From positions 1-39,835 of IMG/VR virus record IMGVR_UViG_3300044632_001498: DNA of 39,835 nucleotides; one strand, given 5' to 3'. The position numbers were made by a program, and so were the translations under genes. The DNA comes from a virus. Below the pieces are notes generated by a model, which saw only the letters and a list, made by a program, of their open reading frames with translations, did not search any database and was not told the DNA's origin. Each line of letters begins with the position of its first letter. The first letter of the stretch is position 1. Below, piece by piece: positions 1 to 6,383 of this stretch.

Positions 1-365
1 CCGCTTGGCGACGACGATGGGTGCTTCGCTTCTGCACTCGCCAACGTGCGCCGCGTCGGCGGCGTGCTCGAGCACCCAGCGAACAGCAGCGCGTGGGCAG
101 CGCACGGATTGCACCGGCCGCTGTCTCGCGGATGGCACGCGGCAGACTTCGGGGGGGGTGGACGTGCCAGGTCGAACAAGGCCACTACGGGCACCGCGCG
201 CGCAAGGCGACGTGGCTCTACGCTGTGCGGTGTGGCCTCCCGTCGCTGACGTGGGGACCGTCGGTTGCGACGTGTACCGTTGAGCACATGGGACTGGCGG
301 AGCGGATCCACACCCCGCCCGCATTCGCTGAAATGCTGCTCACCATGGCGCGCAGCGTTCGTTGA
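1..365 (+). CDS. Uncharacterised phage protein, C-terminal half, frame-shifted and cut by left edge
   Basis: The reading frame is open from base 1 and looks coding (GC-rich third positions) up to a run of eight G at 151-158. Coding character then moves to the frame ending at 365. The two pieces join smoothly: GGVLEHP and SAW motifs upstream, then WTCQVEQGHYGHRARKATWL downstream. From memory these belong to one phage family whose members also carry an N-terminal HPPC-W motif resembling methyltransferase active sites; that half would lie off the left edge. Function is unknown. A ninth G would restore a single frame, so a homopolymer undercall, a true mutation or a -1 slip are all possible. It lies just upstream of the early promoter at 420. 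Confidence 0.55.
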   Translation, partial: AWRRRWVLRFCTRQRAPRRRRARAPSEQQRVGSARIAPAAVSRMARGRLRGGWTCQVEQGHYGHRARKATWLYAVRCGLPSLTWGPSVATCTVEHMGLAERIHTPPAFAEMLLTMARSVR

Positions 366-419
366 TCCCGCATCCCAACGCGCCCGCAAACTTTTTTCAC
401 AAAAACACCACCCTCATGC

Positions 420-447
420 TTGACAACTTGCGTGACTTGCGTAGGAT
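420..447 (+). promoter_or_regulatory. Sigma-70-like early promoter A
   Basis: TTGACA at 420-425 and TAGGAT at 442-447 are separated by 16 bp. The hexamers recur with the same spacing at 38952-38979 and, on the minus strand, at 31817-31790. All three start with CATGC just before the -35 box and carry CTTGCG just before the -10 box. Predicted start is near 454, leaving a leader of about 37 nt with a GGAG ribosome site before the ATG at 491. Confidence 0.85.
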
Positions 448-490
448 GTCCCTACGAGCTGCAAGTCGCAGCGAGTGAATGGAGTGACCA

Positions 491-652
491 ATGATCGACA
501 TCAGCAAGCCCATCGCCGCCACTCGCGAGAGTTTGGCCCTCACACGCGCCACGTTGGCCCGTATCGACGGGATGTGGCGGGCCCGCACGAGCACCGGCCG
601 TGTTGTCCGCAGCGTCTCACGAGCCGTTGTGCTCGCTGAGGTGACGAAGTGA
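491..652 (+). CDS. Small conserved early protein, copy A (53 aa)
   Basis: First gene behind promoter A, preceded by GGAG at a good distance from the ATG. The protein is small and basic (many Arg, Ser, Thr), begins MIDISKPIAATRES, and has no recognisable domain. It differs at only 3 of 53 positions from the protein at 39023-39184, so it is under purifying selection and surely translated. Its stop overlaps the GTG of the next gene. Role unknown; position suggests an immediate-early host-interaction function (inference). Confidence 0.8.
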   Translation: MIDISKPIAATRESLALTRATLARIDGMWRARTSTGRVVRSVSRAVVLAEVTK

Positions 653-822
653 AAACCTTTGACATTCGCGATCCTGCCGAAGCTGAGCAGACGCAAGAAG
701 AAGCCGATTGGGCTTGGTACGCGCATTTCTTCCCCGAGACTGTCGCCGATTTGTGGGAGTGCAGCGACGAAGAGTCGTGCGCGCGGTTGGCGGAGATCTT
801 TTTCGGAGGAAAGAGCAAATGA
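649..822 (+). CDS. Small acidic early protein, copy A (57 aa, GTG start)
   Basis: Starts at GTG 649, overlapping the upstream stop (GTGA). The protein is acidic, with an aromatic N-terminal half. Its C-terminal tail CARLAEIFFGG is shared with the counterpart at 39181-39339, while the N-terminal half has diverged almost completely. This mosaic conservation supports the frame and the unusual start. No known family recognised. Confidence 0.7.
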   Translation: MKTFDIRDPAEAEQTQEEADWAWYAHFFPETVADLWECSDEESCARLAEIFFGGKSK

Positions 823-1136
823 ACCAACGTCGAAACAGCGAACCGACAGCCTTTCCGGGTCCATGGAAACTGAGCGGCGACGAGAGCGCCATCGTCGACG
901 GAAACGGCGGGCGCATTTTGACCATCAACATGGGTTATGGCGAGGCGGACCTCGACTACTGGCCAAAGGCGCTAGCTATCATGCTGGCCGCGCCTGACAT
1001 GTTGGCTGCGCTGGAGACTGCGCGTGTCGCCCTCGACGTCGCAAAGGTCACCGCAAACATGAGCGTCTGCAAAAACATCGACGAGGCGCTGCCGCTTGTT
1101 GCTGCAGCACTTGCACGCGCCAAAGGCACCCCATGA
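819..1136 (+). CDS. FPGPW/AAPDMLAALE-type phage protein, copy A (105 aa)
   Basis: ATG at 819 overlaps the preceding stop. The protein has an FPGPW motif near residue 14 and the segment AAPDMLAALE near residues 58-67. This pattern is typical of a widespread group of uncharacterised phage early proteins (HTPGPW at the N-terminus, then IAAAPDLLEALE). The counterpart at 39336-39602 has the canonical HTPGPW. No catalytic motif is visible and function is unknown for the family. Confidence 0.75.
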   Translation: MNQRRNSEPTAFPGPWKLSGDESAIVDGNGGRILTINMGYGEADLDYWPKALAIMLAAPDMLAALETARVALDVAKVTANMSVCKNIDEALPLVAAALARAKGTP

Positions 1137-1411
1137 CCGACCCACGCCACGTCCACAGCGATGCTGTCATTCTCGCCGCCCTCCGCGCTGGCGAGAAGCC
1201 ACGCGACATCCAGCGTCGACTTGGGTGCACGTGGGCACGGGTCAAGGCGCTGGCGATTGCGCACGGGCTGTATCCGCCACGCACGCGACGCAGCTACATG
1301 ATCAACGGTCGGCGCTACATCGACAAGATCCGCGTCGGAGACAGCTGGCACGTCGTCAGTGTCGAGTACGACGGAAACAAGATTGTGATGATGAAGGGAG
1401 TTGAGGAATGA
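1133..1411 (+). CDS. Mini helix-turn-helix protein, copy A (92 aa)
   Basis: ATGA overlap with the upstream gene. Residues 9-46 form a compact helix-turn-helix-like unit (ILAALRAGEKPRDIQRRLGC, then TWARVKALAIAHGL). A basic linker and a short beta-rich tail (RRYIDKIRVGDSWHVV) follow. The first 47 residues match the truncated protein at 39599-39835 with two substitutions; the tails diverge. Similar HTH units occur at 2681-2920 and 3333-3629. Probably a small DNA-binding protein; target unknown. Confidence 0.75.
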   Translation: MTDPRHVHSDAVILAALRAGEKPRDIQRRLGCTWARVKALAIAHGLYPPRTRRSYMINGRRYIDKIRVGDSWHVVSVEYDGNKIVMMKGVEE

Positions 1412-1680
1412 GCGCAGCAGATTTCACGCGAATGCCAGTGATGGGCGACGAACACCCCGAGCACAACCCGCTGTTCTGGCACCAGTTCGCGCTCGTTGTG
1501 GCAATGATGCTCCTTGTGGCCATCACCGTCGCTGCGGTGCGCAACAGCGGGGACCGCGACGAGTGCAACGCAAGGGCACGCCTGCAAGGCGCCACGCGCG
1601 GTGAGTTCACCATGGCCGGTGGCTGCATCGGCATCAAGCCAGACGGAACCATGTTCCGCCCAACCAAGGAAACCCCATGA
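1408..1680 (+). CDS. Single-pass membrane protein (90 aa)
   Basis: ATGA overlap with the previous stop. One hydrophobic segment at about residues 26-44 (FALVVAMMLLVAITVAAV) is followed by a charged region with two cysteines (53 and 73). No signal-peptidase site is obvious, so it is probably membrane anchored. There is no second copy at the right end because that block is cut earlier. No family recognised. Confidence 0.7.
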   Translation: MSAADFTRMPVMGDEHPEHNPLFWHQFALVVAMMLLVAITVAAVRNSGDRDECNARARLQGATRGEFTMAGGCIGIKPDGTMFRPTKETP

Positions 1681-2243
1681 CCACCACCACCGAACGCATC
1701 GCACAAGCCATCGCACCCATCATTGCCGAGGAAATGCGCGAATACCGTGAGCGCATCGCGGAGCTGGAGAGGGACGCAGGCTCGTGGAAGGCATGGGCAA
1801 AACAGTCGATCTCGTCGATGGAATCAACCATCGCCGAACTGCGCGCCATCGACGCCAAGCAGACCGCACTCATCGACTACCTCAACCGCCAGCTCGACGA
1901 GGCGCACAAGGAGAACGCGCGGCTGGTGTTGGAGCGGGATTTCTACAAGGGTGCTGCGCCTAGCGCGATGCATGCTGCATCACCGGGCCAGACGTCAACT
2001 GCAACGGGTGGCGTCGAGGAGCAAGGCCCGTGGGTGGTGTATGACGACCCAAGCGATTTGCGGGTAAACCCATACATGGGGCTTAACGGTTGGGGTTGTA
2101 TCAGCGACGGCATCGGCCCATTTGTCGACCGTTCTCATGCTGTGGCCGCGCTCAGCGGGTGGGTTATGGGCGGATACTCCCGTGCCCCGCGCGTCATCAC
2201 CCTCGCCGAAGCACGCGCCATCGAGGCCAAGCGCAATGGATGA
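1677..2243 (+). CDS. Coiled-coil early protein (188 aa)
   Basis: ATGA overlap at the start. Residues about 15-85 are rich in Glu, Lys, Leu and Arg with heptad-like spacing, predicting a long coiled coil. A low-complexity linker and a compact C-terminal part follow, containing GPWVVYDDPSDLRVNPYMG and repeated Gly-Trp. The C-terminal half may be a small separate domain. Function unknown. It overlaps the next start by 8 nt. Confidence 0.7.
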   Translation: MTTTTERIAQAIAPIIAEEMREYRERIAELERDAGSWKAWAKQSISSMESTIAELRAIDAKQTALIDYLNRQLDEAHKENARLVLERDFYKGAAPSAMHAASPGQTSTATGGVEEQGPWVVYDDPSDLRVNPYMGLNGWGCISDGIGPFVDRSHAVAALSGWVMGGYSRAPRVITLAEARAIEAKRNG

Positions 2244-2505
2244 CGCGAATCGCTGCTACATCGCAGCCGATGCCCTTGACGGTAGCGGACTCGACGTCGT
2301 CAGCTACGGACACGTCCGCAAGTGGCTTGAGAGTTCGCGTGAACTGCCTCTCGGAAAGGCGTGCGAGATCCTCGACGAGGTCGACCGCAAGCGCAGTTAC
2401 CGTGAAGCCAACATCCCAGGCATCGGGCACCTCGTTTTCAAGCTGCGCCCCGACGCCAAAGACCCCACGCGGCACACACTGTGCCGCGTGTACCGAGTGG
2501 AGTGA
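2236..2505 (+). CDS. Hypothetical protein (89 aa)
   Basis: ATG at 2236 lies inside the end of the upstream gene, in keeping with the overlaps of this operon; longer starts would overlap that gene much further. The protein is mixed alpha/beta with many charged residues. A stretch near residues 60-80 (GIGHLVFKLRPDAKDPTRHT) resembles a small beta-sheet unit. No family recognised. Confidence 0.65.
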   Translation: MDDANRCYIAADALDGSGLDVVSYGHVRKWLESSRELPLGKACEILDEVDRKRSYREANIPGIGHLVFKLRPDAKDPTRHTLCRVYRVE

Positions 2506-2509
2506 GAAG

Positions 2510-2626
2510 ATGAGGACGATCACTGCAATTCTCGCCACGCTTGCGGTCGGCGCATTCACCGCCGCAAGCGTCACTGTACCGATTGTGATGTTCTTCGCTG
2601 CTGTGAAGTTCCTGCTCGCACGCTGA
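2510..2626 (+). CDS. Very small hydrophobic membrane protein (38 aa)
   Basis: The ATG is 4 nt after the previous stop; GTGAGAAG just upstream can serve as a weak ribosome site. Two hydrophobic stretches (residues 4-20 and 21-36) cover almost the whole protein, which ends in basic residues. Frame and context support translation, but its size and lack of homologues keep confidence moderate. Possibly an inner-membrane peptide. Confidence 0.5.
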   Translation: MRTITAILATLAVGAFTAASVTVPIVMFFAAVKFLLAR

Positions 2627-2680
2627 CCACCACACCCGCCGCAGTGACGATTGCGGCGCCCTTCAACTGGAGTGACCACG

Positions 2681-2920
2681 ATGGACATCACCCATCAAGC
2701 CCGCGCCATGCACGAGAGCGGCATGGGACAGAAGGCCATCTGCAAGCAGCTCAAGGTTGGCGCGCATCGACTCGCCCACATCATCGGCTTGCCAGAGTGG
2801 CGACTATTCGCGGCGTGTGAGGAGTGCGGTGTCGATGCTGCCCACTGCTGCCGACAGCCAGACAACAAACCAGCACACGCACCATGTCGTGGTCGTGTGT
2901 CCAGACCGAGAGCGAGGTAG
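2681..2920 (+). CDS. HTH protein with C-terminal cysteine cluster (79 aa)
   Basis: ATG at 2681 follows a GGAG ribosome site. Residues 3-37 form a helix-turn-helix-like unit (ARAMHESGMGQKAICKQLKV, then GAHRLAHIIGL) of the type seen at 1133-1411 and 3333-3629. The second half has cysteines 46, 49, 56, 57 and 69 around His55 and His66, suggesting a zinc-binding knuckle. Probably a small DNA- or RNA-binding protein; target unknown. Confidence 0.65.
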   Translation: MDITHQARAMHESGMGQKAICKQLKVGAHRLAHIIGLPEWRLFAACEECGVDAAHCCRQPDNKPAHAPCRGRVSRPRAR

Positions 2921-2922
2921 CC

Positions 2923-3336
2923 ATGACTGGAATCAGTCGCAACAGCCAGCGCGAACAACTGGCGCGCCGTATCGAGACCATGCGGCCCACGATCGACAAC
3001 GTGCACGAGGCGATGCTCGAGGCCACCCAGTTTGGCGTGACCTACGCGAGTCTCGCAGGCGCAACAGGAACGAACGAGACGCGCGCGCAACGCTGGTCCG
3101 CTGGTGCGGACATCCCTGAGAGCGTCGGCGAACGGCGAGCCATCCTGTCGACGCTGGCGCGGTTGCTGGCGGAGATGCCAGGCGCGCCAGATCGAAGGAG
3201 GAAACTTGTCGACGGGAAGCGTGAGACGCGCACGCAGCGCAACGAACGGGTGGCGAACGTGCTGTGCCTGCAGTGCATGCGTGCGGCCCGTCCGAGCGAG
3301 ACGTGTGGCCGTCGCATATGCAGGAGGTCGGCATGA
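2923..3336 (+). CDS. Putative DNA-binding protein with C-terminal zinc-finger-like motif (137 aa)
   Basis: Begins directly after the previous stop. The central helical region (residues 25-62) contains YASLAGATGTNETRAQRW, which fits a lambda-repressor-like or HTH fold: a helix, a turn, then a helix ending in RAQRW. A basic linker follows, and then CLQC (115-118) with C128 and C133, a plausible four-cysteine zinc site. Overlaps the next ATG by 4 nt. Function inferred only from composition. Confidence 0.6.
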   Translation: MTGISRNSQREQLARRIETMRPTIDNVHEAMLEATQFGVTYASLAGATGTNETRAQRWSAGADIPESVGERRAILSTLARLLAEMPGAPDRRRKLVDGKRETRTQRNERVANVLCLQCMRAARPSETCGRRICRRSA

Positions 3337-3629
3337 GCGCAACTGACGAGCAGATCGAAGCCGCCGTCAAAGCGGGACGTTCCACAAGGTGGATTGTCGA
3401 AGAGCTCAAAGTCGGCGTCCCACGAGTGAACCGCGTTCGCGCAGGCGCCCATGCGAAACCGCCAAGCAACATGTCGACGGTGGAGTACTTGACGAAGCGC
3501 CTGATCGCTGCCGAGTCCGAGGCGCGCGAATGCAGGTCACAGCTTGCGGCGATGCACAACGTGATCGAACGAAACCAGCAACTTCTGGCGATTCTCGACG
3601 AGATCGCAGACAAGGCCAAACGCAAATGA
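3333..3629 (+). CDS. Mini-HTH protein with coiled-coil tail (98 aa)
   Basis: ATGA overlap; AGGAGG lies just before the start. N-terminal residues 6-38 repeat the HTH-like pattern of this operon (AAVKAGRSTRWIVEELKVGV, then PRVNRVRAGA). Residues 48-95 are a Leu/Glu/Arg-rich helix, probably a coiled coil for dimerisation. A small dimeric DNA-binding protein is the simplest reading. Confidence 0.65.
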   Translation: MSATDEQIEAAVKAGRSTRWIVEELKVGVPRVNRVRAGAHAKPPSNMSTVEYLTKRLIAAESEARECRSQLAAMHNVIERNQQLLAILDEIADKAKRK

Positions 3630-4186
3630 CCATCCTCAACGACAAGCAGATCATAAACCTCGACAGCGACCCGTTCCCGATGATTGAGCCGTTCGAGCCA
3701 CGACAGGTGCGCGCCATCAACGGCGAGCCAGTCATCAGCTACGGGCTGTCGTCGTTCGGCTACGATGCGCGGTTGGCATGGGAGTTCAAGGAGCCCGTTG
3801 GTGGCGTGATTGACCCGAAGCAACCCGAACTCGCAACGTGGCGCTCGTGGGAGCAAGACGGCCGCGTCGTCATGCCCCCACACAGCTTTTACCTCGCAAG
3901 AACGATCGAGTACTTCAAGATTCCCGACGACGTATTCGGCGAGTGCCTTGGCAAGTCAACGTTTGCGCGAGGAGCAATCATCGTCAACGTCACCCCGCTG
4001 GAGCCGGGATGGGAAGGACACGTCACGCTGGAGTTGTCGAACACAGCAGACGTCCCGAGCGTCGTGTACGTGGGCGAGGGCATCTGTCAGTTCGTGTTTT
4101 TTCGTGGTGAGCGTCCTGCTGTCAGCTACGGCGACCGCAATGGCAAGTACATGAAGCAGGTCGGCGTGACGCTGGCGAGGGTGTGA
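3626..4186 (+). CDS. dcd: dCTP deaminase (186 aa)
   Basis: Converts dCTP to dUTP and ammonia in the cytoplasm; a member of the trimeric dCTP deaminase/dUTPase fold. Visible marks are ISYGLSSFGYDARL (37-50), the GKSTFAR loop (109-115), PGWEGHVTLELSN (127-139) with the catalytic Glu at 136, and a Gln-containing strand GICQFVFF. Length is normal for the family. ATG at 3626 overlaps the upstream stop. It is followed directly by a DNA methyltransferase, and no thymidylate synthase is in the window. Whether it is a pure deaminase or also hydrolyses dUTP cannot be decided from the motifs. Confidence 0.9.
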   Translation: MTILNDKQIINLDSDPFPMIEPFEPRQVRAINGEPVISYGLSSFGYDARLAWEFKEPVGGVIDPKQPELATWRSWEQDGRVVMPPHSFYLARTIEYFKIPDDVFGECLGKSTFARGAIIVNVTPLEPGWEGHVTLELSNTADVPSVVYVGEGICQFVFFRGERPAVSYGDRNGKYMKQVGVTLARV

Positions 4187-4188
4187 GC

Positions 4189-4878
4189 ATGATCCGACTC
4201 GGTCGATGGCAAGACGTGCTCGCCGACGTCGACATGGTGGACGCGGTCATCTGTGATCCGCCGTACGGTGCGAAGACTCACGACGGTCATGATGTCGGAA
4301 TTGCCAAAACTCCCGGCGAAAATGGTGCCGATACAAGCGTGCGTCGCTCAATCAACTACTCCGCATGGACTGCCGACGATGTCAGCGAGTTTGTTTCGTC
4401 GTGGTCGTCACGCACGCGCGGCTGGATGGCGTGCATGACTTCGCATGATCTGTGCGAGGCGTACACCGATGCCATGGAAGCCGCAGGCCGATACGTGTTT
4501 GCGCCGCTCCCGTTCTTCTCGCCGGGATCACGCGTGCGTCTCAGTGGTGACGGCCCGTCGTCGTGGACGTGTTGGATCGTCGTCTCGCGTCCACGGTGCA
4601 TGCCCTTTGCGAAATGGGGCACGTTGCCCGGTGGGTACGCTGGCCCGTCGCCGTCGTGTGAGGTTGTCGGCGGCAAGCCGCTGTGGTTGATGCAGGCTCT
4701 TGTGCGCGACTACACCCGCCCCGGTGACCTCGTGTGCGACCCGTTCGTTGGCAGCGGCACCACGGCCGTTGCGGCGCTTTCAGAGGGCCGTCGTTTCATC
4801 GGTGCCGAGGCCATGTCAGAGCACCACGCGATCGCAACTCGCCGGCTTGTCGCTGGCTTCACCCCGAGCATGTTTTGA
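4189..4878 (+). CDS. DNA amino-methyltransferase, beta-type motif order (229 aa)
   Basis: Transfers a methyl group from S-adenosylmethionine to DNA. The catalytic DPPY motif is at residues 23-26. The cofactor-binding motif DPFVGSGTT is near 184-192, at the C-terminal end, which is the beta-class order (catalytic motif before FxGxG). DPPY favours N6-adenine over N4-cytosine, but this is not proof. The middle region (60-170) would hold target recognition. ATG 4189 is preferred because GAGG sits about 9 nt upstream; GTG 4183, overlapping the dcd stop, is the alternative. No restriction enzyme is adjacent, so it is an orphan, plausibly an anti-restriction or modification enzyme. Confidence 0.88.
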   Translation: MIRLGRWQDVLADVDMVDAVICDPPYGAKTHDGHDVGIAKTPGENGADTSVRRSINYSAWTADDVSEFVSSWSSRTRGWMACMTSHDLCEAYTDAMEAAGRYVFAPLPFFSPGSRVRLSGDGPSSWTCWIVVSRPRCMPFAKWGTLPGGYAGPSPSCEVVGGKPLWLMQALVRDYTRPGDLVCDPFVGSGTTAVAALSEGRRFIGAEAMSEHHAIATRRLVAGFTPSMF

Positions 4879-5093
4879 CCATCCTCACCATCGCCGGCAC
4901 ACTGGCCGGCCTCGCCCTCATCGCTGTACTCGTCGCCACGCTCGAGCACCTCGACATGCGTGCGCGTGAACGACGATGGCAACGCGCCCTCGCATCGTTT
5001 CAACTCGACGACACACGCACCGAGATGGTTGACCCGCCGACAGGGGTCAAGCGCTCCCCGGTGTTCAGCTTGAAAGGACCGACGAGACTATGA
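4875..5093 (+). CDS. Single-pass membrane protein with TTG start (72 aa)
   Basis: TTG at 4875 overlaps the methyltransferase stop (TTGA), mirroring the ATGA/GTGA couplings around it. Residues 3-22 are a clean hydrophobic segment (ILTIAGTLAGLALIAVLVAT), followed by a basic, soluble tail. This looks like an N-in or N-out anchored small membrane protein. No family recognised. Confidence 0.6.
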   Translation: MTILTIAGTLAGLALIAVLVATLEHLDMRARERRWQRALASFQLDDTRTEMVDPPTGVKRSPVFSLKGPTRL

Positions 5094-5482
5094 AAATCAT
5101 CCACATCAACGACAGCTACAGCGCCGTCATCAAGCCGTGCGAAGGCATCGCGCACGACATCATCGCCGACTTCGAGATCTTCGAGTGTGTTGGCTTCACC
5201 GCCGACAAGGCCGGGGAGTTCACTGTCAGGCTCTACAGCAACGGTGAACACATGGGCGGCAGTGTCGAGGACATCGCCAAGGCTGTGCCCATCGTCGTTG
5301 GCGAGGTGAAGTGGGACGGGTGCAGCAACATCGATTTCAAAACGGAAATCTGCATGGCCCACTTCTGCGGGTACGATGGTCTTGAGAGCTACACGCAGGC
5401 GCTGCTCGAGACGTACAAGGCTGCAGCGTTGAGCATCCCGAAGCGTGAGCCAGATTTGCAAAGGCTCCCCAATGGCCAGTGA
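5090..5482 (+). CDS. Hypothetical protein (130 aa)
   Basis: ATGA overlap with the upstream gene, with GAAAGGA as ribosome site. A soluble mixed alpha/beta protein starting MKIIHINDSYSAVIKP; the first 75 residues look beta-rich and the C-terminus helical. Cysteines at 17, 33, 78, 88 and 93 have no clear metal-site spacing. No family recognised; overlaps the next gene by 11 nt. Confidence 0.65.
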   Translation: MKIIHINDSYSAVIKPCEGIAHDIIADFEIFECVGFTADKAGEFTVRLYSNGEHMGGSVEDIAKAVPIVVGEVKWDGCSNIDFKTEICMAHFCGYDGLESYTQALLETYKAAALSIPKREPDLQRLPNGQ

Positions 5483-5672
5483 GACTGACACCGAGCCCGA
5501 CATCGCAGAGCGCACCGATGCCGACGGGTGGACACGGTACGCGTTCCGTGAGCACCACCGTGTCATCGTCGTCACCGGTCGCTGCGTGAGCGGCGAGGGC
5601 TGGCACCGGTGGGACTGGGTGTCGCGTGTCGTGGTGGAGAGTGAGCAGCAGGCGCGCAACTTGGTTGGATGA
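5472..5672 (+). CDS. Hypothetical protein, last gene of the early operon (66 aa)
   Basis: ATG at 5472 is chosen; another ATG at 5445 would lengthen the overlap. Small, charged and Trp-rich, probably a compact beta-sheet (WTRYAFREHHRVIVVTGRCV). Its stop lies 3-4 nt before the terminator hairpin that closes the rightward operon. Confidence 0.6.
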   Translation: MASETDTEPDIAERTDADGWTRYAFREHHRVIVVTGRCVSGEGWHRWDWVSRVVVESEQQARNLVG

Positions 5673-5675
5673 AGA

Positions 5676-5697
5676 AAGCCCCGCGATTGCGGGGCTT
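5676..5697. terminator. Bidirectional intrinsic terminator between convergent operons
   Basis: A perfect 9-bp stem (AAGCCCCGC / GCGGGGCTT) with tetraloop GATT. T-rich sequence follows on the plus strand (TTGTTCGTTT) and TTTCTT on the minus strand. It sits between the last early rightward gene (ends 5672) and the last late leftward gene (ends 5705), so it can end both. Confidence 0.9.
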
Positions 5698-5704
5698 GTT
5701 CGTT

Positions 5705-6034
5705 TCAGAGCGTCATTCCGCGCACGGTGACCGTGAGGTCTTCCTCGTGCACCGTCATCCAGCGTGAAGCCTTGCTGCCGATGCGCTCACCGCTGATCGA
5801 GGTGTTGACGACCAGTGCCCCCAGGACAAGCCCGAACTGGCAGTCATCGCCAAGACCGCGAATCACCCACGCAATGGCGGTGCGGTGGTCGAACTCGGGA
5901 AGGTCCAACGTCGTCTCGATGGCTTCTTGCTCAAGCACTGCCTCAAGCAGAACGCGGCGACCGAGCGGCTTGAACGCCCCGTCCTCGCACAGCTTCTCGA
6001 GGTGTTTCGCTGTGATCCCGTGACCAGTCTTCAT
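5705..6034 (-). CDS. Hypothetical protein, last gene of the leftward virion operon (109 aa)
   Basis: The start at 6034 is preceded by AGGAGA. The protein begins MKTGHGITAKHLEKLCEDGAF, a helical segment, then a mixed domain ending in beta strands (SRWMTVHEEDLTVTVRG). Being last in the virion operon suggests a virion-associated or assembly role (inference). It overlaps the upstream gene by 92 nt, far more than elsewhere. Confidence 0.65.
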   Translation of the reverse strand: MKTGHGITAKHLEKLCEDGAFKPLGRRVLLEAVLEQEAIETTLDLPEFDHRTAIAWVIRGLGDDCQFGLVLGALVVNTSISGERIGSKASRWMTVHEEDLTVTVRGMTL

Positions 6035-6374
6035 GCAACGTCTCCTGCTTTGCCGTCGATGACGGCGGGTTTGCGTCCGTCGCCAACACCGTCGGCGCGC
6101 AGATTGTGGGCAGCATCTCAGCCAACGCCCGACGTGGCAAGGCATCACCGCGCATCTCGACTTTCGTCGGCGACAACGAGGCAACCCAGCCCATCTTGAA
6201 GCACTCACGGTAGGCCCGCTCGTACTCATTGCGGGAGATCTTGATGGCGTCACTTTCGATGCGTGGAAACATCGACGTCACGCCCGGTTTAAGCGTGCGG
6301 GCCAAATGGAGGGCCAAAACCTTCGCCGACGGCGAGACTTTGGCCGAGAGCAACTCAGCGAGTGCGTTCTGCAT
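5943..6374 (-). CDS. Hypothetical helical protein, possibly winged-helix-like (143 aa)
   Basis: A purine-rich ribosome site (GAAGGACAGG) precedes the ATG at 6374. The first 85 residues are a convincing helical domain with SRNEYERAYRECFKMGWVAS, reminiscent of replication-initiator or winged-helix segments (weak). The last 30 residues lie antiparallel in frame to the start of the next gene. A -1 shift near 6080-6110 would instead end this protein exactly at an ATGA junction at 6034-6031, as in most other pairs here, so an undetected indel is possible. Confidence 0.55.
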   Translation of the reverse strand: MQNALAELLSAKVSPSAKVLALHLARTLKPGVTSMFPRIESDAIKISRNEYERAYRECFKMGWVASLSPTKVEMRGDALPRRALAEMLPTICAPTVLATDANPPSSTAKQETLHEDWSRDHSETPREAVRGRGVQAARSPRSA

Positions 6375-6383
6375 ACCTGTCCT

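Larger units (their letters stand above)
366..1411 (+). repeat. Early block copy A (diverged duplicate of 38886-39835)
   Basis: Promoter, leader and four overlapping small genes are repeated in the same order and orientation at the right end of the window. Sequence shared with copy B starts upstream of the promoter (about 370-420, including a T/A-rich stretch) and runs through the first gene. It then weakens inside genes two and three and returns strongly at the start of gene four. The copies are clearly diverged, so this is not an exact terminal redundancy. Confidence 0.85.

Noticed and set aside
151-158. Programmed frameshift like a tail-chaperone slip
   Set aside because: The affected gene is not a tail chaperone, and no stimulatory structure is evident; homopolymer error is simpler.
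366-1411. Blocks A and B as phage direct terminal repeats
   Set aside because: They differ at many bases and in gene interiors; true terminal redundancy would be identical.
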